Source: Coprinellus micaceus (Eukaryota; Basidiomycota; Agaricomycetes; Agaricales; Psathyrellaceae). Taken from it: 64,000 nucleotides of DNA. The position numbers were made by a program, and so were the translations under genes. The notes under the pieces are model-generated. The model saw nothing but the letters and a program-made list of their open reading frames with translations. It had not been told where the DNA came from and searched no databases. Positions 23,298-34,737 of the stretch are shown here, piece after piece. Location: NCBI GenBank assembly GCA_951394405.1, contig OX596334.1, positions 4,836,001-4,900,000 of the forward strand, given 5' to 3'. Each line of letters opens with the position of its first letter. The first letter of the stretch is position 1.

Positions 23298-24791
23298 GGT
23301 AGGTATGTGGAAGATGGGAAGTGGTGGGTGTTAACCAGTAACGAAGAGGATTGGATGGGTGCGTTGGGTAAGAGGCCAGCTCTGGGGTCTAACCGTAGAG
23401 GCTAGGGGGGTTTATATACCTCGGAGGGGTATAGGCGCCATGGCGGTTCGGAGGCTTCGAGCACTCCGCCCCGCGAGTCCCTGGCCAATAGCAATCCACG
23501 ATAAGACACCGGGCTCATTCGCGTGAATGTTGCCAGTCATCTGCTCAGGCAGTGTCAGCGTTGTAAGCCCAGAATACTGTCACCCCGACTTCTCGAGATG
23601 GCTGTACGAGCGACGAAGGCAGGTCGTCCTGGTGGAATCCCGACGCCACAGCTACGAACATCATTCGGAGAATTACATCTGGGAAACGAAGTGCTCAGCG
23701 GTACTGCAGAACGAGATAGCTGACACAGGCGTACTAGACGTACCAGCTGCAGCGCGATGCTTCTGGGCAAAAGAAGACGGAACGTCTGATGGGCGGAAGG
23801 GCGCGAGAACATGTTGCGACACAACCGTTGCTGTAATCCCGACACTTGCGGATGGTCGTAACAGCACACACCGCCTCTTCCTACCACAAAGAGCAAGAAC
23901 GACGATATGCTTCAGAAGTGTCAGTCTATCTGAGGAAGGGGACCAAGGTTATCGCTGTCGGACGTTGCTGATTGATTATGCCAGATCGTCGTTCAGAAGC
24001 AGGGTGTCAATCTAAGGAAGTCGTTACTCGTAGAAGCAGGAAGGTCCGACAGCCCGCGTGCAGTCCTGAAAGAACGGACTCAGTTGGCCATCGTCCGACA
24101 CCCTCGACCGTTGAACGTTGAACCCTTCCTTCACCCGGCCAGTTGGTGTACAAATTAACCGAAGGCAGAGGCATCCGCCGACCTTCACAAGTCCAGCCAG
24201 GACGGGCTGTAGATCGTGGTGGGGAGAGTGAAGGAATCAGTGATTTTCGCTGATCGTCGGCGAAGCACGGTGGCAGTGTCGGCTCCTGATGGCGGGGTCG
24301 CCGCCTCGCCATTTAGCGCCCATGACGAGGAACGACTCCACCCTGGGTGTCGGTTCGGTGAAAGAAGGTGCCTCCCGGCGTGAGCTTCCAAAGGAACTTG
24401 GCGGGAGGGAGACGCGACGACCCGGTAATTATCCCCAATCGTCTGGTTAGGGAACAGAACGACGGATCCCTGGATGTGAGGACGGAGAGGAAGCCAACCG
24501 AGCTAGGTTTCAACGACTGTGTGCATGGATTCTGAGGGGCCGTACGGAGGTTCATCCACGTTAGGTTCGCAGGTAGTGCGAGTGGCGATGGGCAGGGTAT
24601 TCAGGGTTGAGATGAACGAACGAAGGTGTCGGCGTTTAAGAGCGAAATTACATTGAATGTGGTACCGACGTCCATAGATAGTCCTGGTTATAAGGATGAT
24701 AAGATACGCGAATAAATAGCATCTACAAACGATCAGGAACGAAGACAAGAAGAGTCTCAGAACGACGTACCTATTCCGAACAAACTCCCAC
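23298..24791. other. Upstream region of copy 1 and spacer
   Basis: It holds the promoter and a ~450 bp block conserved with 45517-45960. Both copies keep a long open frame there (conserved peptide ADTGVLDVPAAARCFWAKED), reading divergently from the secreted gene. The N-terminal ends differ by a frameshift and no domain is recognised, so it may be only conserved promoter DNA. Nothing is supported at 24330-24791. Confidence 0.4.
23411..23418 (-). promoter_or_regulatory. TATA box of secreted-protein copy 1
   Basis: TATATAAA on the minus strand lies about 114 bp before ATG 23297. The same box and spacing occur in copy 2. Confidence 0.6.
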
Positions 24792-25828
24792 CTAGCCAAT
24801 GCTCTCATACCCATCCTTCCCATCTCCCTTCCCGCCTTCCCAACCCTTCACATTCGCCAACACCTCCTTCCCCACCGCACCCCCCTCCTCCACCACGCCC
24901 ACCTTCTCCGCGATCTTCCCTATCGCTCCCACAGTCAGCGCAAAGCCAAGCAGCGCGCTGTGCGCACACGCGACGACCGTCTCCTTCGCCAAATCCTTCT
25001 CAATCATCTCGTGGTTGGCTTCCGCGCATGCACGCATGATGAGGTGGATCGCTTGCAGCGGGTCAGGGCCGGGAGAGGGGAGCCCTGGAGCGGGGGTACC
25101 CAGGGCCACGTAGGAGAGGTACGTGGAAAGAGCCTGGGCGGACGGGAAAGGGGATAGGCCAGCTGGAGGAGTTGGCGATTCGGGGAGGGGGATGGAGCTC
25201 TCCTGCCGCGCTATCCTCGCTTTTTCGATCGTCTCCTCGACGAGGTCGATGAACTGCTCGATAGAGCCCTCGTCATCATCCTCGTCATCTTGCGGTAACG
25301 CGCGACAGAGCTTGTAGAAGTATTCCTTCGTACCATCGAGCGAGTCGAAGTCGTGCTGGTGGTACGTCGCGTCGACTTTTTGGACGAGAAGGAGGTAGGC
25401 GAGGAGAAAGGCGGCGCGTTCATAGTCTCTGATGAGATCTATTCCGGAGTTGAACATGAGGAGAATGAATGTCGATATTGTGACTGGGATGAAGGATTTA
25501 TCGCGTTAGGAAGGGGCATGACCGAGAAGGAGAAGCAAGGGTACGCACCGAACAAAACCCCTTTCAACTTCGACCTAGGAGTTCCATCAGGTCTGAACCA
25601 CATCTTCGCAGCCAGCCCTGGAGACCGGGCGGGGTAAGGATTCCATTTGGGAACGGGACCTGGCCCCGTGCCGTAGTTTCTGGTCGCCTTCACCGCAGCA
25701 TCTCGTGTAGTCTGCGGGTCTATCGAGGGTCGGCTGGTCTGAAACGTCAGCGCGTGACGGGTCGTGTGTGGTCTCAGCACATGTCGAAGGGCTGAACCTT
25801 GAGGGAAAAGAGCCCGCAGTGGGACCAT
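24792..25828 (-). CDS. Conserved fungal protein of unknown function, possible mitochondrial targeting (copy 1)
   Basis: Two exons: 25828-25549 and 25483-24792, summing to 972 bp (323 aa). The start MVPLRALFPQGSALRHVLRP is basic, Arg-rich and lacks acidic residues, as in mitochondrial presequences. Then come PARSPGLAAKMWFRPDGTPR and SKLKG, a hydrophobic stretch at the exon junction (VTISTFILLMFNSG), HDFDSLDGTKEYFYKLCRAL, an acidic run, and the C-terminal end GYESIG. The paralogue at 60909-61770 has the same intron position and phase and the same landmarks (PPGFTAKLMFRADGRPRSRL, YNFDSFDETKSYFLELLGAI, SYESIG). The family is not recognised. It is possibly a single-pass membrane protein. Confidence 0.75.
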
Positions 25829-27787
25829 GAGAGAGGAGAACAAAACTCGGAGGCGCCGAGAACCGGATCTGGGTGATGACGAATGTGGTTCGCACGCCCC
25901 TATTTCTCGCAAAAGGCGCCCAAAATCTGATGAACGAAAAGGTTGCAAGGCTTTCCGGAGTGCCAAGGCTTGTCGTCGTGTTTAGTGATGTAGCCTAGCG
26001 TTTATTCGTCTCCTTGGTTTAGCCCAAACATGATCCCAGCATGGACTTGTCTTGGACTTTTCACATTCCAGCATCGGAATGTGGTTCAGACTTCTCATCG
26101 TTATATTTGGTCTCATCTACGCGAAGGACGCATCCCTAAAGCCCTCTCTTTATGCGACGACGCGCTTGACACTGATCGCGCTCACCGTTTCGAGGCACGT
26201 CGAGGTCCCACGGAACCGTCGTTACTCCCCGCATCAGCGTTCCCGGCGCAGGATGTATCGTTTCTTACTGGGCCAACCTCATCCCCGACGTCGGGGACCA
26301 ACAAGGCCTATTAGCCTTTATAATGGGAAAGGTGTACCATTCTATGGAAGCGGTGAGGCCTCTACGCGCCGACTGGGAAATCATAAGCATTCCATCGCTC
26401 TCCAGGTTATACCACGAAGCTCCTCTACGAAGGCTGGCCGTCGGGCATCCTCAAAACCTTCGTTTACCCGGACCTCAATCACGTAGACTGAGTCTCTGTT
26501 CGTACCGTGAGGTATTCTGTGTGCTGGACTCGGACAAGGTATGGTCGGGAAGTCGACGATCGTTCTTGCGTCTGGAATGAGGAGACCGGACCGAATCCTG
26601 GACCCTTGGTAGGACGGCACGGCAACCACCATGACCGTTGAGATGTGGATGCTTGGGCTGACTGTGGTCGCGCTTCCTGATATGCACGTCGAATGTCAAG
26701 CCCATGGTGGCATTGGAATACTTAACGGAGGGTCCAGTGAAAGAACTTCATTGTGATAACATACCCGAACGAGAAAAATGAGGAAGGACCGGGGAACAAG
26801 GCGAGCGAACCGAGAAGAAAAACCAAGGGAACAAACCAGGTTGGATAAAAGCTGTCCATGGTGGAGATACATGTAGCGCAGATGCGGGTATATATGCGAG
26901 CATAGGGGGCCAACATATCTCTCTCGGACTGTGACGGCTAACCGTGGAGAGCGGAATCGGACAGGGCTGAGCGCTGGGGACTTCTCAAGGCTGGGGAACA
27001 GAGTAGGCCGGGAAGATACATCAATTGAGTGGGCGAGCACTGTACTGATGATTCTCTCCGTTCCGCAGTACCATTCATAGTGACTTCGGGCGAGGACCCC
27101 CCGATACTCGCTCAGAGGTCCGATCTTTATGCGACGAATTTGTGTGGCAATACTGAGCACTCTGGCGGCTCAGGTTCGTGAGCAGAAAAGCTGCGGAAGC
27201 AAGACGCAAGGCGGTGTGCGGAGGAATCAGCCCGAAACGTCCTCTCCTCGTTCCAAAAAATCGAAATCACAATTTTTTTGGCGAGCGAGAGGGCCATTTT
27301 CGTCGCATGCCCTCACCCAGGAGAAACCTCGGAGTATCATACATCTAACCGAGTAAGGGGGGTCCTTTCGGGCGCTGCCCTGATGCGTGCGGGAGCAATG
27401 ATGTACGGGCGCCTAAATCCGAAGGAACCCGTGGCTTCACCGCGCAAACACTCTCTGATTCGACCCCCGCATGCGGATTTGATGCGAATATGGCCTCGTT
27501 GACGAAATGCACAGGCCACAACAGAGCTTGTAGTCCGCACCCTAATTCTACGGTCAGCATCCAGTTTCCTGGCTCCCGCACATGCATAGTTCTGGGTAGG
27601 CAAACGTTTTGAGGGTTTCCTGTTTGAGAACCCTGACCAGCATGATGCCGCGTTCCTCCACTTTAAGCTGTCTCCAATTGAACCGAAAATATTACCACCG
27701 TCCGAGAGTGTAGATGGGCAACAAGTAGTGATGCATACACTTTGGACTACGTAGAACAACGCCTCATCTGCGGAAACAAATTGTAGA
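25829..27787. other. Long region with no well-supported gene
   Basis: Several overlapping open frames on both strands lack known motifs. The best candidate is a minus-strand exon at 26859-26722, listed separately. A TTTTTTT-interrupted A/T-rich patch occurs near 27256-27280. TAGGCGCCC-type motifs lie near 25913 and 27407. Confidence 0.35.
26722..26859 (-). CDS. Possible first exon or small hydrophobic protein
   Basis: ATG 26859 in a good context (CACCATGG) opens a 45-codon frame with a hydrophobic start (MDSFYPTWFVPLVFLLGSLA), like a signal peptide. A GTATGT donor follows after FFSFG, so this may be exon 1 of a longer minus-strand gene running toward 26300. TATATAT lies 30 bp upstream. No homologue is recognised and no downstream exon can be fixed. 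Confidence 0.2.
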   Translation of the reverse strand: MDSFYPTWFVPLVFLLGSLALFPGPSSFFSFGYVITMKFFHWTLR

Positions 27788-28861
27788 TTAATATGCATTC
27801 TGTAGGTCATCTGCAAAGATTCGCTTCACAATGTCTTGGTTCTTCACTAGGCCAACTGGGAGTAGATCTGATAGCACGATACGAAAGGGAACACTCCCTC
27901 CACTCCCGCCCTCATAGATGGGGTGACTCGACGTTCGGCACTGACCACACTCCCACTCCATTGGCCAACTCTTTCTGGGGTAAGGGTCCCAAGAGGTTAC
28001 AACGACAGCTTCGAGGGGTACCTTTGTATTGCGATCAGATGTAGGCCTCGGAAATATTGAGTAGATAAGCTTGTTCTTCGGCGGGGCGTGCGCTGACGTC
28101 GAGCCGTTGCACTTGGTGCAGACTAACGTAGCGCTGGGAACAACCACCGGTATATGCTTGGACAGCTCACTCGTCAGGCATTTCGCTTCCGCAACGCGTG
28201 CCACAGCCTTCCAACCCAAGACCTTTCCAAGCTCGGCGATATCTATGGTCTCGTTGGGCTGAGCCAGCTGGCAACAACCTTTGATGATCCACGCTTTGAT
28301 TTTGTATTGAAGGCCGTATCTCAGAAAGTCCAATGGTGTTTGTAGCTTAGCAGAGAGCCGTTCGACGGCCATTTCCACTAGCTGGAGTAATGGCGTCAGT
28401 AGAGGAACAATCGACTCCAGCAAGGCGCTCACCTCGGACTTTTTCCATGCAAGGGAGATTCTCAGGATACATGACCATTGATCCCTGGAAAGTGGTTGGA
28501 GGCTACGAGGCGATTAAATCCCAAGTTTTTATCTATCAATGGGCTCACTCACTGTGAACCATCAACGAGCGATTGGAGGCTCTTCAACTCATCAAGTGTA
28601 CAGCCAGGGAGTAATACCAGCGGGGCTACGGTCATCGGTGGCTCGCCACAACCCGAGCGTGGCATCAAAGAAACAACCCCATCAAGGACCTGCACCCAGT
28701 CCGAAAGTCGATCAGTAGAGATGGTGTGGATTGAAGTATCCTCGATCTTGGAAGTCCCATGTTAGTTCGAGGTACGCTGCTGGAAAGATAATGCATGGAA
28801 TCACCTGAAATGTCAGTGTGCAGGATACTTTGTCGGTAGAGAGGTGGTCTTTCGGGTCCAT
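27788..28861 (-). CDS. BTB-domain protein with two Cys pairs, array member A
   Basis: Spliced gene starting MDPKDHLSTDKVSCTLTFQ at 28861. Exon 2 carries the BTB core (IEDTSIHTISTDRLSDWVQV, then LVLLPGCTLDELKSLQSL). Exon 3 is HLQPLSRDQWSCILRISLAW. The last exon encodes the helical segment (YKIKAWIIKGCCQL), LGWKAVARVAEA and two Cys pairs, CTKC and CGQC, separated by about 60 residues, ending IFADDLQNAY-stop at 27788. It follows the same four-block plan as the other members but is the most divergent in the BTB part (RSGCGEPPM replaces the LPQGPDSEG motif). BTB domains mediate dimerisation and often Cullin-3 binding; the Cys pairs suggest a zinc ribbon. Function unknown. Confidence 0.65.
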
Positions 28862-29148
28862 CTGCGAGGTCGATGGCCAGAGGCAGCGGGAACGAGAGGT
28901 GAGAGAGGGTCAGAGGTGTGGGGGCGAAAGTGAGGGAACCGTCACGGAGTCACACTCAGGTCACATTGCACGCAGGTCATCATCGGTTTCAGCGAGGACA
29001 CCGATGAACCGAGCGGCTTTTCCCCCTGTTTGAAGTTGACGTAGTAAGCCCTATGCGCTGAGTGATAGAGCCTAATGGGAGCCCCTTCTCGGAGAGATTC
29101 GAATGATTATTTACATACAAGGTGGTGCCAACTACTACGCGACTAGGC
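28862..29148. other. Short intergenic spacer between BTB members A and B
   Basis: Promoter side of member A and 3' flank of member B. No further signal was noted. Confidence 0.4.
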
Positions 29149-30240
29149 TCAATTACGTTGAATCTCTGTTGACTCGTCAGTAAAGACCTTCCGAACTATA
29201 TCCCTAATTTCGTAGCTGGAAGAAGTAAGCTGGCCATGTATGAGATCCGTCAAAATCACCTCATACGATTGTACATCGATTGACGAGGGGTCCCATTCAT
29301 GCGGGGGGCAGTTGTCACCCCTGGTGGCCCATAAGGCCCGCTCCCCGTGGACCCCGGGCACCCACTCCAACCGCAACACCAAGTCTAGGTCACTTGGTCT
29401 TGCATGGCGGGATGGTTTCTTGACAGACCTGGCCCAGGACGACTGCGCGCCTCTGTCGTTGGCACGCTGGACCGATGACTTAGGAATCGTGATGGTTTTC
29501 TTCTTGTTTGTCTCGCTGACGATGTAGGCGGCATATGCAATGTGTGCTGCGGTCTCCCATCCCAACTCCGAGCCTAGCGATTCGATGGATTCATACCCCC
29601 CGGATGCGTAGTAACAATACCCATCGAGTACCCACTCTGGAAAGTTGTACGCCTTACCCAGGCGGATCATTTCCCCAGGTTCCAAACGATGAGAGAGAGA
29701 TCTAGTTGCCATATCCCGGAGCTGTCATTGAGAGTGGCCAGAGATTCAGTCTTCAACCGACCGAGCACGTCATCAGAGGACGAACCTCGGGAATGTCCCA
29801 CATCATAGCTAGCCGTAGAATTGATATCCACCCTTCCTTTGAAGGGCTCTTTGAATGGATACTTGCGAACAGGGTTGAAGAGGTCAGATACCCCGCCCCA
29901 TTGGCCGCTGCTCCACTTACTTTGGTGCTAGTATGACATCCAGGAAAGGCTCGAAGTCTGCCTTCGCACAGCCTGCGAGCACGATGGGGGCATCGGCGGA
30001 GACACCTTCAACGTTGGGGCCTTGCGGAATTTCGAACATGTCACGGAAGACTTGAGACAGCTCCGTGAGACGGGGCTTCGGGACGCAGTACACCATATCC
30101 TCTACCTACCGCTGGTTAGCCTAAGGAAATGAAGGGTCCATCGAGCATTGCGCATCTTGAGGTACACCAGATCCTGTTCTCGGAACAGCCAACCCCGCGA
30201 GTGCCTCTGGATTGGATCGACATCTTTGCTGGTCATTGCG
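29149..30240 (-). pseudogene. BTB-domain array member B, probably decaying
   Basis: It starts at ATG 30240 (MTSKDVDPIQRHSRGWLFRE), continues with the BTB exon (VYCVPKPRLTELSQVFRDMF, then PIVLAGCAKADFEPFLDVIL), the KEGWISILRLAMMWDIPE exon and the last exon ending STEIQRN-stop. Two defects are visible. The first intron's donor, GTACGT in the closely related member G, reads ATGCGC here, so normal splicing of exon 1 is lost. The two Cys pairs present in nearly all other members are absent (SSVQRANDRGAQ and GERALWATRGDN occupy those places). It could still be expressed from an alternative start, but loss of a splice site and of the metal ligands points to decay. Confidence 0.6.
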
Positions 30241-31757
30241 GTACTGGGGATGATGATAGATTGAGTAGCACGTTGCCAAGTGGCAAATGAGGAGATGCTG
30301 AGTGGGGTCTGTCACCTTTCTCACCCCAGGCAAAAGGAGCTGTCATTTTAACTTGTAAAGTGTACGGTTGGCCGGATGTTCATGGTTCGATTTCAGGTGA
30401 AAGATCCCGCGTGCAGCCACGATCCGCCGTTGCCGAGTCGATTCCCGCTCCCCCATGAGCGCCTATATGGGCGAGAACGAAGCCTCCTGGGCTTCCAGGA
30501 TACCAAATATGGATGGTAGCGCTCTATGTAGTCCCTGGAGGATGTAATACATCGTTCTATTTGACTTAGCCGAGGGGGAAACACCTGTCCACGGAAATAT
30601 ATGCGGATTGACAACACTCAGGGATGCTTTCCGCGTGCATAGGACGCGGCATAGGTCAAATACAGGGTCTGAAGCACCCGGGAGAGACAATAGCTTGATG
30701 AAAATGGCTCTATATCATTGTAGAACTATGGAGGCAGTTGCCAAAGGAACTAGAAGGACCTGCAGCACCACCGTGGACGTTCCTCTGAAGGGAAAGGGTG
30801 CGTTCGGGGATCTAGGAGAGTATTAAAGGGAGGGCGAGGAGGATCGGAACCCTGGAGACGTTGTCGGTCCGGGAGAAGAACATGAGGCCTAGGTGGGGTT
30901 AGTTACCATTTATTTTTGTTCCAGACTGTCTCACCCCCCTTCTGACCCTTAAGAGCAACATAAATAAGTTCTATATACTACCTCTATGCGAAATATGGCC
31001 CTCGCAGAGCGGGGAGTCTAACGGAAAGCTCGTTCTCACCCATATAGGCGCTCATGGGGGAGCGGGAATCGACTCGGCAACGGCCGATCATGGCTGCGTG
31101 CGGGATCTTTCACCTGGAATCGAACCTTGAACATCCGGCCAACCGTAAAAGTGGTAAACGAAGGTGATGGCGCGGCCATAGGTGATAGGTGATATTACCC
31201 GGGCATGGTCCAATAGAAGCAAGAGTTGCGCTACGGGGCTCACTATTAGGGGTATCGTTGGTGAGCAGACCATCGGCTCTAAGGAGACGTTCCCAGTATG
31301 TGAATATCACTGAGAGCGCGAGTGCCCGGATCGAAGCACCCACAGCCCATCTCAGCGGGAGGTCGACAAACGTCCAGGCCAAGCAGTAGCCTTTCCACGC
31401 AGCTATCCTCCCCCCCCAACGAAGCATTCTTCTCCTCTCCTACTTCTCGGAGGACATCGTCGAGTAGGTTGCTCGGGACGATCATTGGTTGGAGCTTGGG
31501 TGGCTTGCTTGTCTCATGGGCGGCATTTGCAGAGCAATTGTACCTCTCGCCATAATCTTCTACCAGAACTCTCGAGCGAACAACTCGAGGTCGAGGTCTT
31601 GACCAGCCTGGCTCAGGTAAGAGCGCCACAATCAAAGGGCAATCGTAGCTGTGACCGTCGGGCATCTGTTTTTGCCCATCGTCGGATGGAGAGTCGCATT
31701 AGCGATCAATACGACCTAGAGCCTGCAGTGGTATCAACATCACCCATTCCCTGTGAG
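30241..31757. other. Intergenic region with a long inverted repeat
   Basis: No gene is supported; the open frames in 31110-31665 on both strands have no family match. It contains the 116-bp inverted repeat listed below, one arm lying in the promoter region of BTB member B. Confidence 0.45.
30365..31146. repeat. 116-bp inverted repeat flanking ~550 bp
   Basis: The arms are 30365-30480 and 31031-31146 (reverse complement). By eye they differ at 7 of about 116 positions. Each arm contains GTGAAAGATCCCGC, CGAGTCGATTCCCGCTCC and ATGAGCGCCTATATGGG. The enclosed 550 bp shows no gene. Confidence 0.85.
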
Positions 31758-32881
31758 CTAAAACATATCCTTGATGTACTGTGCGAACACCTTCCTCACG
31801 ATCTCGCTATTATCAAAGTCCACCGGCTTGTACCTCATAAAATCATACCACCCTGCTGTCCCGCCATCCCCCACATTGACGCTCATCTTGCTGTCGGGCT
31901 CTGCAATCGCAGAAGAGCATTTGTGACAGTACCAGTACCGAAAAATATCGGGAACACGAATGTCGCCTTCGGGGTGCCTATACTTTGGCGGCTTGGCCAC
32001 CTCAACATGTCCTCCTTGTGGATCACTGTCGGAGGCAGAGCGGCGTGTGTCGATCGAAAAGAGGAGCTTCGGCTTGCGGCACGTTAAACAGGACAAGGCG
32101 TCCAAGGCGACGACCGCGGGTCGAGTTTTCACTGCATCGCTGGTCAGAAGAGTTGCGTACGCAATCTGTGCCGCCAGTTCCCACCCAACCGCTGAGGCCA
32201 ATCCCTCAACTCCCAGGCCCTCGTACGGTGGACGGGCTGGAAGGCTAAGTCTTCCACATCCCTCCAGGAATAGCGACTCGACCCTGAGCAGTCTTCCTAG
32301 TACGACCTTTTCAATCGAAGATAGTAAGGGGGAAATCTCTTGAGTGGCGAGTGTCCGGAGCTGCGTTTGTACCGAAATCGTTGATAACGGTTCCGTTGCT
32401 GGACGAGAACGGGGATCTTACCTCATGCATATCCCACTTCATGCTAATACCCAAGACACGTCCCCATTCCTCCTTCGACATATTGAGCGAGACGAGCCTT
32501 GGAAAGATGGCGGTCAGCGGATTGCGATGGGACCACATCGCTCGAAATCTCACCTCGGCGTCTCGATCACTTTGAGAAGGGTGTCGATGATAGAGCTAGT
32601 ACAATCCGCAAGGACCAGCGGGTTATCCGCACTTGATCCCACACCGCCAAAGTTTGGTGCCCGTTGCTTGATGATGGGGATGGCCTGGAGGCGACCCACT
32701 GGAAAATGAAGAAGGGCGTCGCCCATCTGTGTGCAGATATGAGAGGATGCACTCGACCAGTATTCATCATGGTGGCGGTGGAGACACTAGCCTTTAGGTG
32801 GCATTCATCACTAGAGTCCCAAGGGCGATCCGAGGGGCTCCCCTCAGCAGAAGGGTCGAGCTGGATCGGGTCAATTTCCAT
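31758..32881 (-). CDS. BTB-domain-like protein, array member C (divergent)
   Basis: Proposed start ATG 32881 (MEIDPIQLDPSAEGSPSDRP). The BTB part is strongly diverged: DALLHFPVGRLQAIPI and NPLVLADCTSSIIDTLLKVI can be matched to the family's RVPxxHLxxW and NPIVLAGCTxxEFESLM. The next exon is LNMSKEEWGRVLGISMKWDM, then LGRLLRVESLFLEGCGRL and VGWELAAQIAYATLL, with Cys pairs CLTC and CHKC, ending FAQYIKDMF-stop at 31758. Exon 1 and its donor are uncertain because the N-terminus lacks the usual GKFYxELV segment. Confidence 0.55.
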
Positions 32882-33126
32882 CGCCTCGTTGGAGATGCGT
32901 ATGACCCTTGGGGGGGTGGGGGAGGGTTACTGAGAGGTATATATGCTAGAGGAAGCAGCAATAACGGTCAAGGACGCGGAGGTTAGAAGCAGCCGTTGAC
33001 AGAACGCGAATCGCCATACAGGATAGGAGGGCCACGACACGAACTCGTGGGTCACACACTGACTCCGGGAAGTGCCCCAAAAAGTAGGACTAGGATAAGC
33101 TACATGTGTTCAATCCATCGATAAGC

Positions 33127-34174
33127 CTACGTTTCTAGTTCATCTAGTTCCCTCTTGAATACCTCCCGAACAATCTCCGTGCCGTCCTCTGCAGCCAACG
33201 CCACGAACCCCGACATGTCAATTGTGAGTCTGGCGGCATTCGGAAGTTGATTACCTGACACCCTGCATTTGCCGCATGTCCACTCCTGGTCCCATTGGCC
33301 CGGGATCGGAAGTGCCGACAACACCAGCTCGTGCCGTTGCAGCTGGCGACTAAGCTCATGTATCGCGTCCCCGTTCTGAAACCGATATCCCGTCCTGAGG
33401 CAGTTATCGCATCTGAACGCGGGCGAGGGGACCTCGATCGGACTCAGCCTCGTTTTCTCGCTCACTCGCTGACACGCGTCTAGGATCTTGGCAGTTATCT
33501 CCCAACCCAGACCGTTGGCCAAGAGTGCGACCGGCTGGCGTTGACCGGGGCGGGTAAGGGCGATGCACCCATCGAGGAACCACTCCTTGACCCTGAACTC
33601 CTTCCCGTAACGAACCTTCCCCAACGGCTCGAGCCAGGGAGAGATAGACTTAATCGCAAATTCCCTGATCTACAGAGCAAACCCGTCAGGAACGCGAGCT
33701 CGATAAGAGCGCAATCGCAGCACACCTCTGGCATGTCCCATACAGTCGCAAGCTTGAGCACACCCAGCCATTTTTCTTTGGTCAATGTTAGGGGTTTAAA
33801 CCTACCCAGAGAGAGTTAAGACGAGAGCCAGACGAGAGGTGACTGAACTCACCTCGGTACATTCAGAATGTCCATAAGACTTGTAAACTCGGCGTTCGTG
33901 CACCCAGACAAGACGATCGGGTTGGACGCGGAACGACCCTCTGCATCAGGGCCTGGTGGAAGGGAAAACATGTCCTTGAACATCTGCGAATAGGTCTCCA
34001 AGATGCCTCTAAGAACGCGATGCACCACTCCTTCTACCTGTTGGTATTCATGCGTCAAAAATAGCTGTCGACGGCTCAGAACATGCTCACACCCACCTTC
34101 ACCACGATCACATCGTAGGCGATTTCCTCTCCTGCAACCGAAGTGGACGTGGTGGGCTGGCCATCGCTGGACAT
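33127..34174 (-). CDS. BTB-domain protein with two Cys pairs, array member D
   Basis: Start ATG 34174 (MSSDGQPTTSTSVAGEEIAY, then DVIVVK before GTGGGT). BTB exon: VHRVLRGILETYSQMFKDMF, SLPPGPDAEGRSASNPIVLS and GCTNAEFTSLMDILNVP. Third exon LTLTKEKWLGVLKLATVWDM. Last exon KVRYGKEFRVKEWFLDGCIA, LGWEITAKILDACQR, Cys pairs CDNC and CGKC about 46 residues apart, ending KRELDELET-stop. It is a typical, apparently intact member with the standard four-exon structure. Confidence 0.75.
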
Positions 34175-34737
34175 GCTCACAAACTTGGTGGTGGTTCGGA
34201 CTTTGGGGCAGGCGTCCGGGTCGTCTACTGGCGGGGTCGATGGGGTTTGATGCATCGCATTATCGCCACGATCTCAAACACGCCGAATCCATCAACACAC
34301 TGCAGCCCAGCTGTCGAATTCGGGGGCGATCATTGCCTATCCAGATTATCACGGATCTGATAATGCCAGTGCGTTTGCAGGAGTTTCGACGAAATGAGGC
34401 GGGACGCACTGAAGGGTCTTGACCTCATGCCTGTACACGAGGCTGGCCCTTCGTGTTTCTCCACTTCCACGATCTACTTTCCTCCCTTGTCGTCATGATC
34501 GGGTCATATCTCGCTCATCTTTCCCTCCCAGTCGCTCCGATAAACCGCTGGTACGAATTGTCAATTGCGAACTGGGCGCTTGACGAACTCGGTTTCGGCG
34601 CTTATTGGCGAATAGAAAGATTGTCGGGGAGCCGCTTCCGGATTACCGATTTAAATTTCAGAGCCTACAATTTCTGGACCTGTTCACATTGGTTACTTCG
34701 CAAAAACGCCTGTAATATACATGTCAAAAACATATAC
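34175..34737. other. Spacer between BTB members D and E
   Basis: No gene is supported. The open frame 34453-35079 on the plus strand runs into member E antisense and lacks a family match. Confidence 0.45.

Larger units (their letters stand above)
21520..24330. repeat. Left arm of ~2.8 kb inverted duplication
   Basis: It is reverse-complement related to 45110-47945. Matching landmarks, from gene end outward: the GTACATTATACTAG 3' flank, the complete secreted-protein gene with the same introns, the TTTATATA promoter, a conserved ~450 bp upstream block (about 23530-24000) and a GATCAGCGAAAATCACT segment near 24240-24260. Identity is high in the gene and upstream block and drops beyond about 24100. 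Confidence 0.8.

Noticed and set aside
31279..31665. Minus-strand frame between BTB members B and C as another BTB tail
   Set aside because: No block could be aligned with the family's C-terminal segment or Cys pairs.
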